Shown here piece by piece: positions 35,720 through 45,905 of a stretch of DNA of 64,000 nt (positions are counted from its first letter, which is position 1; every line of letters starts with the position of its first letter). The notes under the pieces were generated by a model. That model worked only from the letters and a program-made list of their open reading frames with translations, was not told the origin of the DNA and searched no databases. Position numbers and translations under genes: made by a program. The stretch covers positions 24,828,001 through 24,892,000 of the forward strand of contig NW_024464918.1 in the NCBI RefSeq assembly GCF_017591425.1. Reading direction: 5' to 3'. The stretch comes from Ochotona curzoniae. Its lineage: Eukaryota; Chordata; Mammalia; Lagomorpha; Ochotonidae.

Positions 35720-36840
35720 ATAGCAAGTTATTCTTCTAGTAGTAAGGATATGATAGGGAATCGAATATGCAGAAGATATACACTTCAGGAGATTAAAACC
35801 TAGTAGGGGAAACAGGAAATTAAATTCAACAAAAAATCAAAGTGATCATATATGATACATCTGCTATGTAAAAGATTAAAATAACCACAGAGCGGGCTGG
35901 TTTATGGTAGACTTTCTGGGAAAATGGCCCCTGAGTTGACAGCTAGGTGAAAAGCAGGCAGTTCTACAAAGATCTAGAGAAAGAATCTTCCAAGAAGTTC
36001 AAACACTGTGAACAGAGGCTAGAAAAGATGAGTTTCATGTATCTGAGGGAGAAGAAGAAGGCAGGTTTGACAGAAAGCTAATGGATGATGGGGAAAATGA
36101 AAAACAGAACAAAAAGTTGGCAAGAGTTAGATCACCCTGTAGTCCACAGGATGAATTTCAGTTATGTTTAAACGTAACAGGAGACCATTGGAGAATCTTA
36201 TACTAGAAGGATGATATAATCAGTGTAAATCTTGGAAAGAAAACTGCCCGCTATGCAGAGGATGAACTGCAAAAATATAAAGCAAGAAGGGAAGCCAGGA
36301 ATGATTCAGAGCTCATGGCCGTGACTTGGAAGATGGAAGCTTAGAGCTTCAAGAAGAGTGGCAGCAATGGAGTGTGAAGGGGTGCTAGGATTTGGGACAG
36401 ATGTAGGACTGGAAGGACTTTTGTTGGATTAGATGCGGAGTGGTATAGAAATGAAGGTAGAGGTGTGGCTTTATGTGCTTTACCTAGAAAACCTGTTAGC
36501 TTGCAGCTCCATTTTAAATTGTAGGAAGGTTGGACATGAGACTAGAAGGCAAGAATTCTTTTGACCTCTGCATTTGAGCAGATCATTAGACTCTTAAATG
36601 AAGATGTTGGGCAAGCAATTAGATATCTGAGTCTGGCTGGGGGAGAAGACACCTGATTAAGGATGTTTCTGTATATAGAAGTGTTTCTGAAGCCAGAGAA
36701 TAGGATAAGAGAATGTAAGCAAAGATGATGGGAGGGTTACAGGTAGAACTCTGGACCGTTGAAGATTCCACAGAAACAGATAAAAGGTCAGATGGGAAGA
36801 GTAATTGGATGTGGACATACATGAGGATTTAAATGGAGCA
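35720..36840 (+). mobile_element. Ancient interspersed repeat, long copy
   Basis: Long colinear match to a common mammalian repeat: 'gattaaaacctagtagggga' region, 'tagactttctgggaaaatgg', 'gaagaatcttccaagaag', 'aggagaccattggagaatct', 'aagaaaactgcccgctatgc', 'ttgttggattagatgcggag' and 'gggcaagcaattagatatct' with 'gagtctggctgggg'. I think this belongs to the 5' region of old L1 elements, but the name is uncertain. The same family appears at 18.1, 54.8, 59.7 and 62.0 kb. Confidence 0.6.
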
Positions 36841-37362
36841 GGCAGATGATCATTGTATTTGGCAAATGTAATTAACTAATAGACTTAATATGAGCGACGT
36901 ATATACAGTGAGATTAGAGGTGGGTAGAAAAATCGTCCCCTCATAGTGAATAACGAAGAATACAAAGTGCAGATAGGAGTACAAACTATGAGCGAAGAAA
37001 GTTCTTATGGGAAGGGGGATTAGAGAAAATGACAGTAAAATGGTTGGTTAAAAAAAATACCAGAACCAAGTTAAGATTCATTTTAACAAGGAGAAAGCTT
37101 CAAAAATAGTAATTAATTTTTTTAAAGTTAAGGAATATTTTCATGTAACTGTAACTAACTGCCAAAGGAAATATTGAGAATAGAGACAAACTAGCAATAG
37201 CAATAGCAATTGGAATTCTCCTAATCAGTTTCTACTTGCAAAGTTTACTGGTAAACATCATAGTTGATATTCCACATATTGAAGCGCTGTGCACTTCTGT
37301 GCTCCCCTGCCAATCAGCTGTTTAGAAAGAGATGATATTGTCAATTCACAAATTAGCTAAGG
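36841..37362. other. Unassigned sequence, perhaps more of the ancient repeat
   Basis: Purine-rich text such as 'gggaagggggattagagaa' is in keeping with the flanking ancient repeat, but no colinear match was established. No gene signal. Confidence 0.3.
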
Positions 37363-37725
37363 CCCACGTTACATAAGGGATTGTATTTCCTCAAATTCAT
37401 GTATTCATGCTTTAACCCACAACCTGACTGCGTTTGGAAAGAAGACCCATAGTGGTAATTAAAATTACATTGGGTCAAAGGTGAAGCCCTGATTTGATGG
37501 GATGGTACCCTAATAAAGTAAGGAAGAGATATCAGGAGTATAGACACATGCAGAGAAAAGGCCACATGAGGACCCAAACAGAAGGTTGCCACCTGCAAGA
37601 CAGAGAGGTACCAGGAGAAACAAAACATGCTGGCACCTGCATCTCAGACTTCCAGCCTCCAGAACTGTGGCAATTGAGACACTCAGTTTGTGATACTTGT
37701 TACAGAAAGTCTTAGCAAAAACATG
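37363..37725 (+). mobile_element. MaLR-type LTR, sense (MLT1-like)
   Basis: 'ctgactgcgtttggaaagaa' (from 'tgaccttatttggaaatag'), 'acatgcagagaaaaggccac', 'atgaggacccaaacagaagg', and the well kept 3' motif 'gacttccagcctccagaact' with 'gtggcaattgag' then 'actcagtttgtgatacttgt'. Solo LTR, no internal region. Confidence 0.8.
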
Positions 37726-37850
37726 CTGCTTGCTGTACTTATCATGAATGTTAAATCAAGTGAAGAAATTGTGCTATAATGTTTTATTAAAAATGTAGCA
37801 AAATTCTTTTTTTAAAGTCTCTTTTTAACAAGCTGCTAACAAGGTTGCTT

Positions 37851-38185
37851 TTGGGATTGGTGCAGTATTGTTTCACAGTAATCCTCTGCCTGCAGTGTTG
37901 GCATCCCATATAGGCATTGGGTAGTAGTGTCCCAGCCATCCCACTTCAGAGCCAACTCCATGGTTCTGGTCTAGGAAAGCAGCAAAGGATAGCTCAAGTC
38001 CTTGGGTTGCTACACCCAAGTGGGTAATCTAGAGGAGGTCCTTGGCTCCTGGCTTTGGATCAGCTTAGCTACAGCTGTTGAAGCCATTTGGAGAGTGAAT
38101 CAGCCATGGAAGACCTTTCTGTCTGTCTGTTTCTCTTCTCATTATAATAACCTACCTATCAAATAAAATTAAACAAATGTTTTTT
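37851..38185 (+). mobile_element. CSINE, sense, first of a head-to-tail pair
   Basis: Head 'attggtgcagtattgtttca', 'cctctgcctgcagtgttggc', 'atcccatataggcattgggt', 'taggaaagcagcaaaggata', 'ggaggtccttggctcctggc', 'ggagagtgaatcagccatgg', and tail 'ctatcaaataaaatta'. Full length but diverged; carries the 'cctgcagtgttggcatccc' version of the head. Confidence 0.82.
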
Positions 38186-38190
38186 TAAGT

Positions 38191-38520
38191 GTTGCTTGTC
38201 CGTGATTAGGAGTTATGGAGCACAGCAAGCTAAGCTGCCAACTGTAGCATCCCATGTTGAGTAGTCAGTTCACATCCTGCTAGTTCTGCTTCTGAGCAAA
38301 CTGCCAGTTAATGTGCTTGGGGAGGTAACCAAAGGTGACCCAGGCACCTGCCATGCCCATCATACATAGGAATGGGCGTGTCCTCAGCCTAGTCCTGCCC
38401 TGGCCAACGTGGCCATTTGTGGAATGAACCAATGGGTGAGCAAATATTTCTTTCTCTTTTTCTCATTATTTACTTCTCTATCACTCTACCTTTCAAACTT
38501 AATTCATCTTTTTCTTAAAA
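38191..38520 (+). mobile_element. CSINE, sense, second of a head-to-tail pair
   Basis: Begins right after the A/T-rich tail of the preceding SINE: 'gttatggagcacagcaagct', 'gccaactgtagcatcccatg', 'acatcctgctagttctgctt', 'gcacctgccatgcccatcat', 'ggaatgaaccaatgggtgag', ending 'ctacctttcaaacttaattc'. Older and more diverged than the first copy. Confidence 0.72.
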
Positions 38521-38892
38521 ATGGGGAAGCATGTGAAAAGCTAGGACTCTACTCTCAGGTCTCTGTATCCTCAGGTTCTCTAAAGAAACTAAAATGAAAA
38601 TTCATAGATGACATAATACACACAAAAGATGAAACAGAACTGAAATCTTTCTTCTGTCAAAGTTTGGTCAGTGAATGATTATGAATATGCCAGTTGAAAT
38701 TATTAGCACTTTTGACTTACAGTCCAATGCTGCTGGACAGCTGTTTCAGATAAGACACACTGTAAAGTACGTGAGAAGGTGAGATGGGGTGCAATTCAGC
38801 ACTGAGGAGTCTTTGTAAGGAGCATGGCCACTTTCACAGGATGAGGGGCTGTGTGATGTAGACACATTAGCAGAATCAGTAGTGGAAAGATG

Positions 38893-39256
38893 AGGCTGTT
38901 CTCATCTTTTTTTTTAAAGGTTTATTTATTTTTATTGCATAGTCAGATATATAGAGAGGAGGAGAGACAGAGAGAAAGATCTTCCATCTGAAGATTCACT
39001 CCCCAAGTGATTGCAATGGCCAGTGCTGAGCTGATCCAAAGCCAGGAGCCAGGAACTTCCTCCAGGTCTCCCACACGGGTGCAGAGTCGCAAGGCTTTGA
39101 GCCATCCTCAACTGCTTTGCCAGGCCACAAGCAGGGAGCTGGATGGGAAGTGGGGCTGCTGGGATTAGAACTGGCACCCATATGGAATCCCGGTGTGTTC
39201 AAGGCGAGGACTTTAGCCACTAGACTAGCGCGCTGGGCCCAGGCTATTCTCATCTT
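38893..39256 (-). mobile_element. CSINE with 16-bp target-site duplication, antisense
   Basis: Direct repeats at 38893-38908 and 39241-39256 ('aggctgttctcatctt' and 'aggctattctcatctt', one difference) enclose a well preserved antisense copy: 'gaagattcactccccaagtg', 'gtctcccacacgggtgcaga', 'gggattagaactggcaccca' and head 'ctagactagcgcgctgggcc'. Young-looking. Confidence 0.94.
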
Positions 39257-39379
39257 AACTGTTCCCCCCCCACTTAAGAATTCCTGAGGCCAAGCCAACA
39301 ATAAGCAGGAACTAGGTTATTGGAGGATATTTGAGGAAAAGGAGAAAGTATGAATTACCAATCCTGAAGCATAGGAAGA

Positions 39380-39765
39380 TTAACTCACTAGAATAATCTA
39401 TAAAATGGTCCTGCTATATTTAAAAACTATTTGTTTTATTTGAAAAGATGAATTGTACAGAGATTTTCCATATAATGGTTCACTCCTCAAATGTCCACAA
39501 TAGCCAGAGTTGGGACTGGCCAAAGGCATGACCAAGGAGCTTTTTCTGGGCCTCCAGATGAGTGCAAGGGCCCAGGAACCTAGACTAGCTCTCCTGCTTT
39601 CCTAAACACATTAGCAGGAAGTTAGATTGGAAATGGAGAGGTAAAATTCAAACAAGCTCCCATATGGGATGGTCTTGCAGGTGGCAGCCCAATGTAGTAA
39701 ACCAGAATAATAGCCCTAATCTTACCATGTTAAGTGCTCATCAAATGTTAGTGATCATGAATTTG
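39380..39765 (+). mobile_element. MIR 3' part interrupted by a CSINE
   Basis: 'taatctataaaatggtcctg' at 39396-39415 resembles the MIR core 'catctgtaaaatgggg', and right of the inserted CSINE 'ttaagtgctcatcaaatgtt' (39730-39749) is the MIR end 'gtaagtgctcaataaatgtt'. The two halves are colinear, implying the CSINE (39419-39715) inserted within the MIR. Confidence 0.4.
39419..39718 (-). mobile_element. CSINE, antisense, older subfamily
   Basis: 'ttgttttatttgaaaagatg', 'ggttcactcctcaaatgtcc', 'gtgcaagggcccaggaacct', 'cctaaacacattagcaggaa', 'gctcccatatgggatggtct', 'aggtggcagcccaatgtag'. The distal 16 bases 'cagaataatagcccta' equal those of the CSINE at 12200-12516. Confidence 0.8.
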
Positions 39766-39827
39766 AGATGAGCCAACGTATCTGCCTGTTTTTCATTAGT
39801 AAAACTTAACAATAAAGGGAGCCAGTG

Positions 39828-40110
39828 TATTTTTTTTATCATTTTATTTCAGAATAGTTAGACATTTATAAAAAATTTTGAGGTAACATGAGGAGTTCCC
39901 ACATACCCCACGACCAGCTTCTCTTATTCTTAACATCTCATACTAGTATTATGTATTTGTCATAATTAGTGAACCACAGAGCATATGGTATTTGTCTTTC
40001 TCTATCTGATTTATTTCACTTAACATAGGGTCCTCTAATTCTACCAAATTTGCTGGAAATGACATAATTTTATTCTTTTTCTGTGGCTGAATAGTACATT
40101 TAAAGACTTG
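39828..40110 (-). mobile_element. L1 fragment, antisense
   Basis: 'tctgatttatttcacttaac', 'atagggtcctctaattctac', 'gctggaaatgacataatttt' and 'ttttctgtggctgaatagta' are antisense L1 ORF2/3' text; the left part 'gaggtaacatgaggagttcc' is compatible with its flank. Cut off at 40098 in the middle of the usual 'gaatagtattcca'. Confidence 0.72.
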
Positions 40111-40710
40111 AGATGAACTATGGCTTGTGTTTGCTAAGCCAATATAACTAACTGGGAGTGAGTGGGACAGAAGTGGAGATGCTTAAAGGAAATGTTCCAG
40201 TAGTGTTTTCCAGCATTTTAACCAGGTAAAGTGACAGTTGGTTCAAGTTTTAAGTAAAGAGTTTGCAAGTAGTACTTGTTTTGGTGAGAAGCTATTATGA
40301 CAATAGTGATTTGGTGGCTGAGATGATGCAAGGTACCAGTCGTTTCAGCTAAGGAAATGAGAAACTAAAATGGGCTGTCAACTAATATTATGGGTTGTCT
40401 TCCCAATGCTGAAATCTTCTGTCCTAATAACAGACCCAGTGATGGAGAAAAAGAAATGAGGTAATCACAACACTAGTTAATAAAAAAGAATGAAAAAGAG
40501 TGCAGTAGCTAACAAGAGGAGTCAGGAGTGAGCAAATCTGCATGTTTTTGAGCGCACAACTATTCAAGACCAAAAGGAGTTTTGATTTGTTGATTGACAG
40601 GAGAGGGTGAGATCCCTAAAAACTTGAACAAAGTCAAGGATGCCACTTGAGGTAAGGACCACAACAGAGGAAGAAGGGAGAAGTCACAGAAAGGTTGGCT
40701 TCGCTACATT
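40111..40710 (+). mobile_element. Ancient interspersed repeat, probable later part
   Basis: Purine-rich, with 'gacaggagagggtgagatcc', 'gtggagatgctt' and 'gaagtcacagaaaggttggc', which recall downstream parts of the same ancient repeat as 35720-36840. The match is looser than in that segment. Confidence 0.35.
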
Positions 40711-40752
40711 TCAATGGGCTTCTATAGGTCGGTAAACCAGCAAATTTATATT

Positions 40753-40761
40753 CAGAGAGAG

Positions 40762-40811
<50 letters not shown>
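40753..40811. repeat. (AG)n(TG)n microsatellite
   Basis: About six ag units followed by about 23 tg units, the longest dinucleotide repeat in the window. The Cys-Val repeat in one plus-strand open frame here is only this microsatellite. Confidence 0.96.
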
Positions 40812-40813
<2 letters not shown>

Positions 40814-40984
40814 CCTTTACTGATGAAAGTATACCTCTGATGGAATCTAATGGTTCACTGGATATCAAGAAATCACTCTTACATTCCATTCCCATTACTT
40901 TTCCTCTGAGCAGTGGGGTAGACATTGTTTGAGACAGTATGTAGGAAAGGTCTTCCTCGGCTGCTGAAAGTCAGACATTAACAG

Positions 40985-41288
40985 AGTGGACGTTTGACTT
41001 AGCAGTTAAGCCACTGTTTGGGATGCCTGCCTGCTATGTTAAGGTCTTGGTTTCATTCCCGACTCCAGCTTCCTGTGAATACAGAGCCTGGGAGGTATTG
41101 GTGGTGGCTCAAGTGCTTAGATCACAGCAACCCACATAGAAAGAGCAGGATTGAGTTCCCAGCTTCTGACCTTGTTCTGATCCAGTGAACCAATGGATGA
41201 AAGCTCTGTTCATGTGTATCTGTCTATATCACTCCCTCTCCACCTTCTCCTCTCAGATAAATAAATTAACATTAAAAAGAAAAAAGAA
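40985..41288 (+). mobile_element. CSINE, sense, 'gggatgcc' variant
   Basis: Different subfamily: 'cttagcagttaagccactgt', 'ttgggatgcctgcctgctat', 'ggtttcattcccgactccag', 'gagcctgggaggtattggtg', 'gtggctcaagtgcttagatc', 'ggattgagttcccagcttct', and tail 'ctctcagataaataaatt'. The B box 'ggtttcattcc' is degraded. Confidence 0.82.
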
Positions 41289-42289
41289 GTAATTCCAGAC
41301 ATTGGGGCATCTCTGAGTTTGGGCTCAGCTTGTGGCCTTCATTTGCAAGACCTTTCTTTTCCTTTCCCCCTCAGCATCTTTGCATGGCTTCAAGTGCCAT
41401 CTGCTTCAACCAATTCTCATAAACATAAGAAAAATGATGCTCTGAAACTAACATAAGCTCACTGACTGGGAGCATTCAGCCAGAAAATTAGAGCCCACAG
41501 TGAAAATTCTACAGTAAGCTTAGGGACATTTCCTCTGTGTGACTCTTAGTATGAAATGCTACCCAAGCAAAGGATACTTTAGAAGAACTGAATGTTCACA
41601 AACAGACAAGAAAAATATGTAGAAGCTTTATGTGCAAGTAAACCAATAAAGCAGGTTGGAGAACCTGCTTTGAACTTCAACTTGGAACTATTTGGATAAT
41701 ACTGACTTTGTATTACAACCACATCTAACTCTCTCATCTGATCTGTTGAAATTGTTAGACATTACCATGTTACTAAGGGGCAGAACTGAAGGAATAGACC
41801 AGGCCAGCTTTCCTTAGCAAAATGACTTTTATTGATGTTATGATCCTGTGTTCTGGAGTGGGTATTTGGATTGTGCTTCTTTATGATACTTCTGCTTGTC
41901 ACTTAAACCTGTCTACCAAGCTTGTCTACCAACCTGTCTATTCAACCTTGGTGGCATGTAGAGAAAACAACTTGTTAATTTTGTATTTTATGCCATATTT
42001 GAGACAGTATGTAGTCCAAGGAGAAATTCAGCTATTTAGACCCACAAGTGCCCTTTATTGATTTTCTATGTATTAAAACAAGTGCTTGAGCTAGATTATT
42101 TACATCTTAACTGCTGCTAACACACACTTTATTCACAGCAATTGGAATCAAACTGTAGGTAGTGCTCTGTTTCTTATTCTTGCATTCTTTTTCTATTTGG
42201 TTAGAAGTCTTTCCCAGGCGTAGTTTAAATGCCTACGTAATAATAATTTCATCAGACCAGTTAATGATGTACATGTAACTATATATCTA
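41289..42289. other. Unassigned noncoding sequence
   Basis: No repeat or gene recognised. A 79-codon plus frame at 41822-42061 includes the internal near-repeat 'cctgtctaccaagcttgtct' and 'accaacctgtct' at 41909-41938, with no protein family signal. Confidence 0.42.
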
Positions 42290-42600
42290 TATTTCTATCT
42301 GTATGTGTATGTATATGTGTGTGTAGCATCTATTACTGAGATTTTGCTGTTACAAATAATGCTGACAAATGTGATTTTTACACTTTTTTAAAATAATTGA
42401 TGGCTTATTTATACTTGAATCCTAGGAATATGGCTGCGAGGTCTGATAGTGTAGACTTACTTGCGGAATGAGAGTGCGATTGTTTCTCTAAAACATCTGT
42501 AATACCAGGACAACTTCAGTTTTCTTCCTTGTAGATGGCTTGTTTTCATTTTCATTTATTTTTGATTGACTACTTTATTGTACATTTTTCTTTACCTCAG
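42290..42600 (-). mobile_element. Old L1 ORF2 fragment, antisense
   Basis: 'tgctgttacaaataatgctg', 'cttgaatcctaggaatatgg', 'ctgcgaggtctgatagtgta' and 'gcggaatgagagtgcgattg' parallel antisense L1 ('attacaaataatgctgcaat', 'ggataaattcctagaagtgg', 'tgctgggtcaaagggtatg'). Diverged relic. Confidence 0.55.
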
Positions 42601-42649
42601 AAGCCGTAAGTATTTGCTTGGATTTGTGTAGTGTGCTTCTTTTTACTAT

Positions 42650-42865
42650 TATAGCGTAGTGGCTAGGAGCATTGATTTGAGATCAGACTTCCTAGCACTT
42701 GGTTCTGGCTTTGCTGTTTGCTTTGTGATATTGGCTAAGTCACCTAAGCTCTTTGTAAGTCAGTTTCCTTATCTTATCATTTTATGAGGTATGTTAGTGA
42801 AATTAACATAAATAGAGTGTTTAGACAAGGGTCTGGCATAGTAAACACTCCTGAATTCCTTATTA
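42650..42865 (+). mobile_element. MIR, sense, nearly complete
   Basis: Classic order: 'tatagcgtagtggctaggag', 'cattgatttgagatcagact', 'gttctggctttgctgtttgc', 'gtgatattggctaagtcacc', 'gtcagtttccttatcttatc', 'tgaggtatgttagtgaaatt', 'agggtctggcatagtaaaca'. The best preserved MIR in the window. Confidence 0.87.
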
Positions 42866-43067
42866 TTGCTGTTTCTTTTCTGTTGTGCTGATGAATTCAT
42901 CTGTGCCTTCTTAAAGTTTCCTTTTACACACAGTTGTACTTTTCTATCATATGTACTTTCATTACTTGCCCCAACTTTATCCTTTATAATTCCTATAATT
43001 TCTCACATATATCTCCTTTCTTCTCTTTCCATTCTTCCTTCTCTTTCAAGCTTTGATCTCTTAGCAT

Positions 43068-43275
43068 AACTTAACTCCATTGATTTACTCCCCAGATGTC
43101 TTCAGTAGCCAGAAAGGGTCATGCCAAAATTAAAAGCTAGGAACTTGGTCCAAATCTCCCACATGGTTAGCAGGATCCAAAGTACTTGTTGCCACCTAAG
43201 GAGTAGATTAGCAGAAAGTTGGAATTGGGGGCAGAGCTGAGTTCCAAGCAGTTTGAGTTTGATATGAGATGTAGA
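43068..43275 (-). mobile_element. CSINE body fragment, antisense
   Basis: 'ttgatttactccccagatgt', 'gccaaaattaaaagctagga', 'caaatctcccacatggttag', 'attagcagaaagttggaatt' follow the antisense body, but both the tail and the tRNA-like head are missing or unreadable. Confidence 0.65.
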
Positions 43276-43317
43276 CATTGAAGATGGAATCTTTATTTTG
43301 TTGTTGTTGTTGTCATA

Positions 43318-43642
43318 TAAAAAAATATTTATTTTTATTGGAAAGACAGATTTATAGAGAGAAGAAGCAGAGAGAAAGATCTTCCATCCACTGGTTTACT
43401 CCCCAGCTGGCCACTATGGCCAGAGGTAAACCCATCTGAAGCCAAGACACAGGAGCTTCTTCCAGGTCTCTCACATGGGTGAAGAGTCCCCAAAGCTTGA
43501 AATGTGCTTTACTGTTTTCCCAGGCCACAAACGGGAAGTGGAATGGGAAATGGAGCAGCCAGGACATGAACCAGTTCCTTTATGGGATCTCGGCAGTTGT
43601 AAGACAAGGATTTAGCCACTAGGCTATTACACTGAGCACTGA
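43318..43642 (-). mobile_element. CSINE, antisense
   Basis: Full-length: 'atatttatttttattggaaa', 'aagatcttccatccactggt', 'ccccagctggccactatggc', 'gtctctcacatgggtgaaga', 'cccaggccacaaacgggaag', head 'gccactaggctattacac'. Separated by under 50 bp, including a (TTG)n run at 43297-43312, from the fragment to its left. Confidence 0.88.
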
Positions 43643-43789
43643 AAATGGCATGTTTAGCCATTAAACCAAATGCCTTCTCCTGCAAAATATTATAATGCAA
43701 CACTAATATTATAGTGGCAATATTAATACAAACACTAATGTAATGGCAGTGCTAATACTAAATAAAATGGCTTAAAGTTGGTCAGACAC

Positions 43790-43935
43790 TGATCTGTGAA
43801 GTAGGAATCATTTCCATTTCAGTGCCGAGGACATGTTTAAAGGTGGTGATTTGCCATGGTAACACAGGTACAAAGTGATGGAATTAGGATATGAACTCAA
43901 TTCTGTCTGACTTCAGAAACTCATCCTCAGTTTAA
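43790..43935 (-). mobile_element. MIR, antisense, containing an X-box-like motif
   Basis: 'gtaggaatcatttccatttc', 'agtgccgaggacatgtttaa', 'aacacaggtacaaagtgatg', 'ttaggatatgaactcaattc', 'tgtctgacttcag' is antisense MIR in order. Where MIR has 'cttgcccaaggtcac' this copy has 'tttgccatggtaac' (43850-43863), close to the RFX X-box. Confidence 0.75.
43850..43863. promoter_or_regulatory. RFX X-box-like site (predicted)
   Basis: 'tttgccatggtaac' matches 12 of 14 positions of the palindromic X-box gttgccatggcaac bound by RFX proteins. It lies in a MIR and could be mere drift; occupancy is unknown. Confidence 0.3.
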
Positions 43936-45061
43936 ACCTTGAGACCTTAAAATCTAAACTTCCATTTTAATTATGCTTCATTTTAGACATGGAGCAGTTC
44001 TTATTCAAAGTCTCAAAAATTGTTGATGAGTGAAACCAAAAATGCAAATGTATTTAGGAAAGTTACCACAAACTTCATCACAAAAATCAATAAATTGACA
44101 GTTAAATAGAACAGTCATCCTATGTTCTCTCTGATTAAGACAGCTTTAGGCAAAGTACAATATAAATAGATTACAGGCAAGTAAATATATACATAGATTC
44201 TCAAAAATGAACTGTACAATAGAGACTAGCATACCAGCAAGTACAAAACTTTGCAATACATACCTCTACTTCCAAATAAAAATAGTACTCCCAGTTAAAT
44301 ATTTATATATGCCTATTTATACCAACACTAAATTTTTTGCCTTTGCCTATACCTACCATGCCATGATACATTTAAATAGCAGAAAATTAAACTTGTAACT
44401 GTTACCAAGGGACTGTATACTACTGTGATGCTGTGGGGGAGAAATAGCAGGAGGAAAAATGAGGGGAGGAAGGAAAGGAGAAGGATGAATCCCTATACCA
44501 ACAAAACTGTACCATGTAAAAGAAATAAAAAGAGAACAATACATAACCTGAAGACTACTTGCTATACCACAGGTTGATTTCCTTGTACTCAGAGATAAAA
44601 AACATTCTGAGTATCAATGAAAGTTCATCTGGCAATCTCATTCAAACGTACATCCTTGAGAACACTGTGGATGACAGATGCTGGTGTTGGGGATGAGAAT
44701 GCTGAGAATAAAGTCCTAGTCTCCCCCTTCCCCTTGGAGTGAGCAGGGGGAAGTGACTTAATCTCTATAATTATCAGTTGCTTATTTCAGCATATAGTTA
44801 TGACAATTATAGATCATTTACTTGAGGAATAGTTAAAAGAAGGCAATGTGAAATGTAATTTGCAAATCAGATGGCAAAGTGTATTCAAATGTTAGTTTCT
44901 ATACTTAATATGCAGTGTTTTTATCCTAAATTTTTTTTCATAAAAGTCATACTTCTTTTAACTGTGTTTTTCTGCTTGCAATCATTCATTAATCCATATA
45001 TCCAGTACTTTTTCAGATATATTTTGTACCAGGTAGTTTATAAGGAACATACAACAATTAG
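43936..45061. other. Mostly unassigned noncoding sequence
   Basis: Includes the probable L1 3' end at 44400-44545. Elsewhere no repeat or gene was recognised; short chance frames of 63-76 codons. Confidence 0.4.
44400..44545 (+). mobile_element. Probable L1 3' UTR end, sense
   Basis: A purine-rich stretch 'gaggggaggaaggaaaggag' followed by 'gaatccctataccaacaaaa', 'ctgtaccatgtaaaag' and 'aaataaaaagag' fits the end of a lagomorph L1 3' UTR with an A-rich tail. Short, so family assignment is tentative. Confidence 0.45.
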
Positions 45062-45150
45062 AGGGATGCACATTTGGTGCATTGAATGCAATGCTGCCTG
45101 AGATGATGCATCCCATGTCGGAAGACCTGGATTTCAGTCCTTGTTAATGC
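45062..45150 (+). mobile_element. CSINE head fragment, sense, 'gggatgcc' variant
   Basis: 'gaatgcaatgctgcctgaga', 'tgatgcatcccatgtcggaa', 'gacctggatttcagtccttg' parallels the variant head '..gatgctgcctgggatgcccacatcccatatcggagtgcctgggttcgagtcctg'. It stops where the body should start. Confidence 0.55.
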
Positions 45151-45180
45151 TGGGCTCCCAATGGATGCACATCCTTGAAG

Positions 45181-45526
45181 TTAGAAAGCAGGGCCTGATT
45201 CAGTAGCCTAGTGGCTAAAGTCTTTGTCTTGCATGCACCAGGATCCCATATGGGCACTAGTTCATGTTCCGGCTGCTCTACTTCCCTTCCAGCTCTCTGC
45301 TTGTGACCTGGGAAAGCAGTCCAGGACGGCCCAAAGCCTTGGGACCCTGCACTCATTTGGGAGACCTGGAAGAAGCTCTTGGCTCCTGGCTTCAAATGGC
45401 TCATCCCGGACCATTGCAGCCACTTGGGGAGTGAATCAGCAGATGGAAAATCTTTGACTCTCCTTCTCTCCATGAATCTGACTTTCCAATAAAAACAAGT
45501 AAATCTTTAAAAGATTTTAGAAAACA
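45181..45526 (+). mobile_element. CSINE, sense, with probable target-site duplication
   Basis: Full-length sense copy (about 45191-45516): 'cagtagcctagtggctaaag' (A-box region), 'cttgcatgcaccaggatccc', 'actagttcatgttccggctg', 'gcccaaagccttgggaccct', 'cacttggggagtgaatcagc', tail 'gactttccaataaaaacaag'. Flanked by 'ttagaaagca' (45181-45190) and 'ttagaaaaca' (45517-45526). Confidence 0.93.
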
Positions 45527-45905
45527 ATCATTAGGTTGTCTTCAACTTTGATGTCTAAAGGACATTAGTTTATCGAAGACTGAGCCCCTTTTTGCCAAAT
45601 TAAACCTGCCTTCTCTATCCATCTCCAGCTCTGGCTCTTTTCAATTGATAGCGACTCTGTCCTACCCAGGACAAAATCTTGAAAGCAATCTAAACTCCCC
45701 TTTGATCTCTTGCATCACACACGCAACTTTTCATAGACTCTTTTTGGCTCTATCTGCAAGATATGCTGTGAATCAGAACACATCCTTACACACCACTGCT
45801 ACCCTGTTCTAAGCCACTATAGTTGGACTGCATTTTCTCAAATGACCTGCTCAATACCTTTATACTCCTGATTAACTTGTCTATTTTACTGTAGAAATCA
45901 TTGCC

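Noticed and set aside
37851..39718. Closely spaced similar repeats that might suggest a CRISPR or satellite array
   Set aside because: Units are about 300-bp retroposons in both orientations with their own target duplications and irregular spacing; the genome is mammalian.
40714..40932. Frame with a Cys-Val repeat
   Set aside because: It is the translation of the (TG)n microsatellite.
45191..45260. tRNA-like A and B boxes suggesting a tRNA gene
   Set aside because: They are the tRNA-derived head of a CSINE; no cloverleaf acceptor pairing was evident and the SINE body follows.
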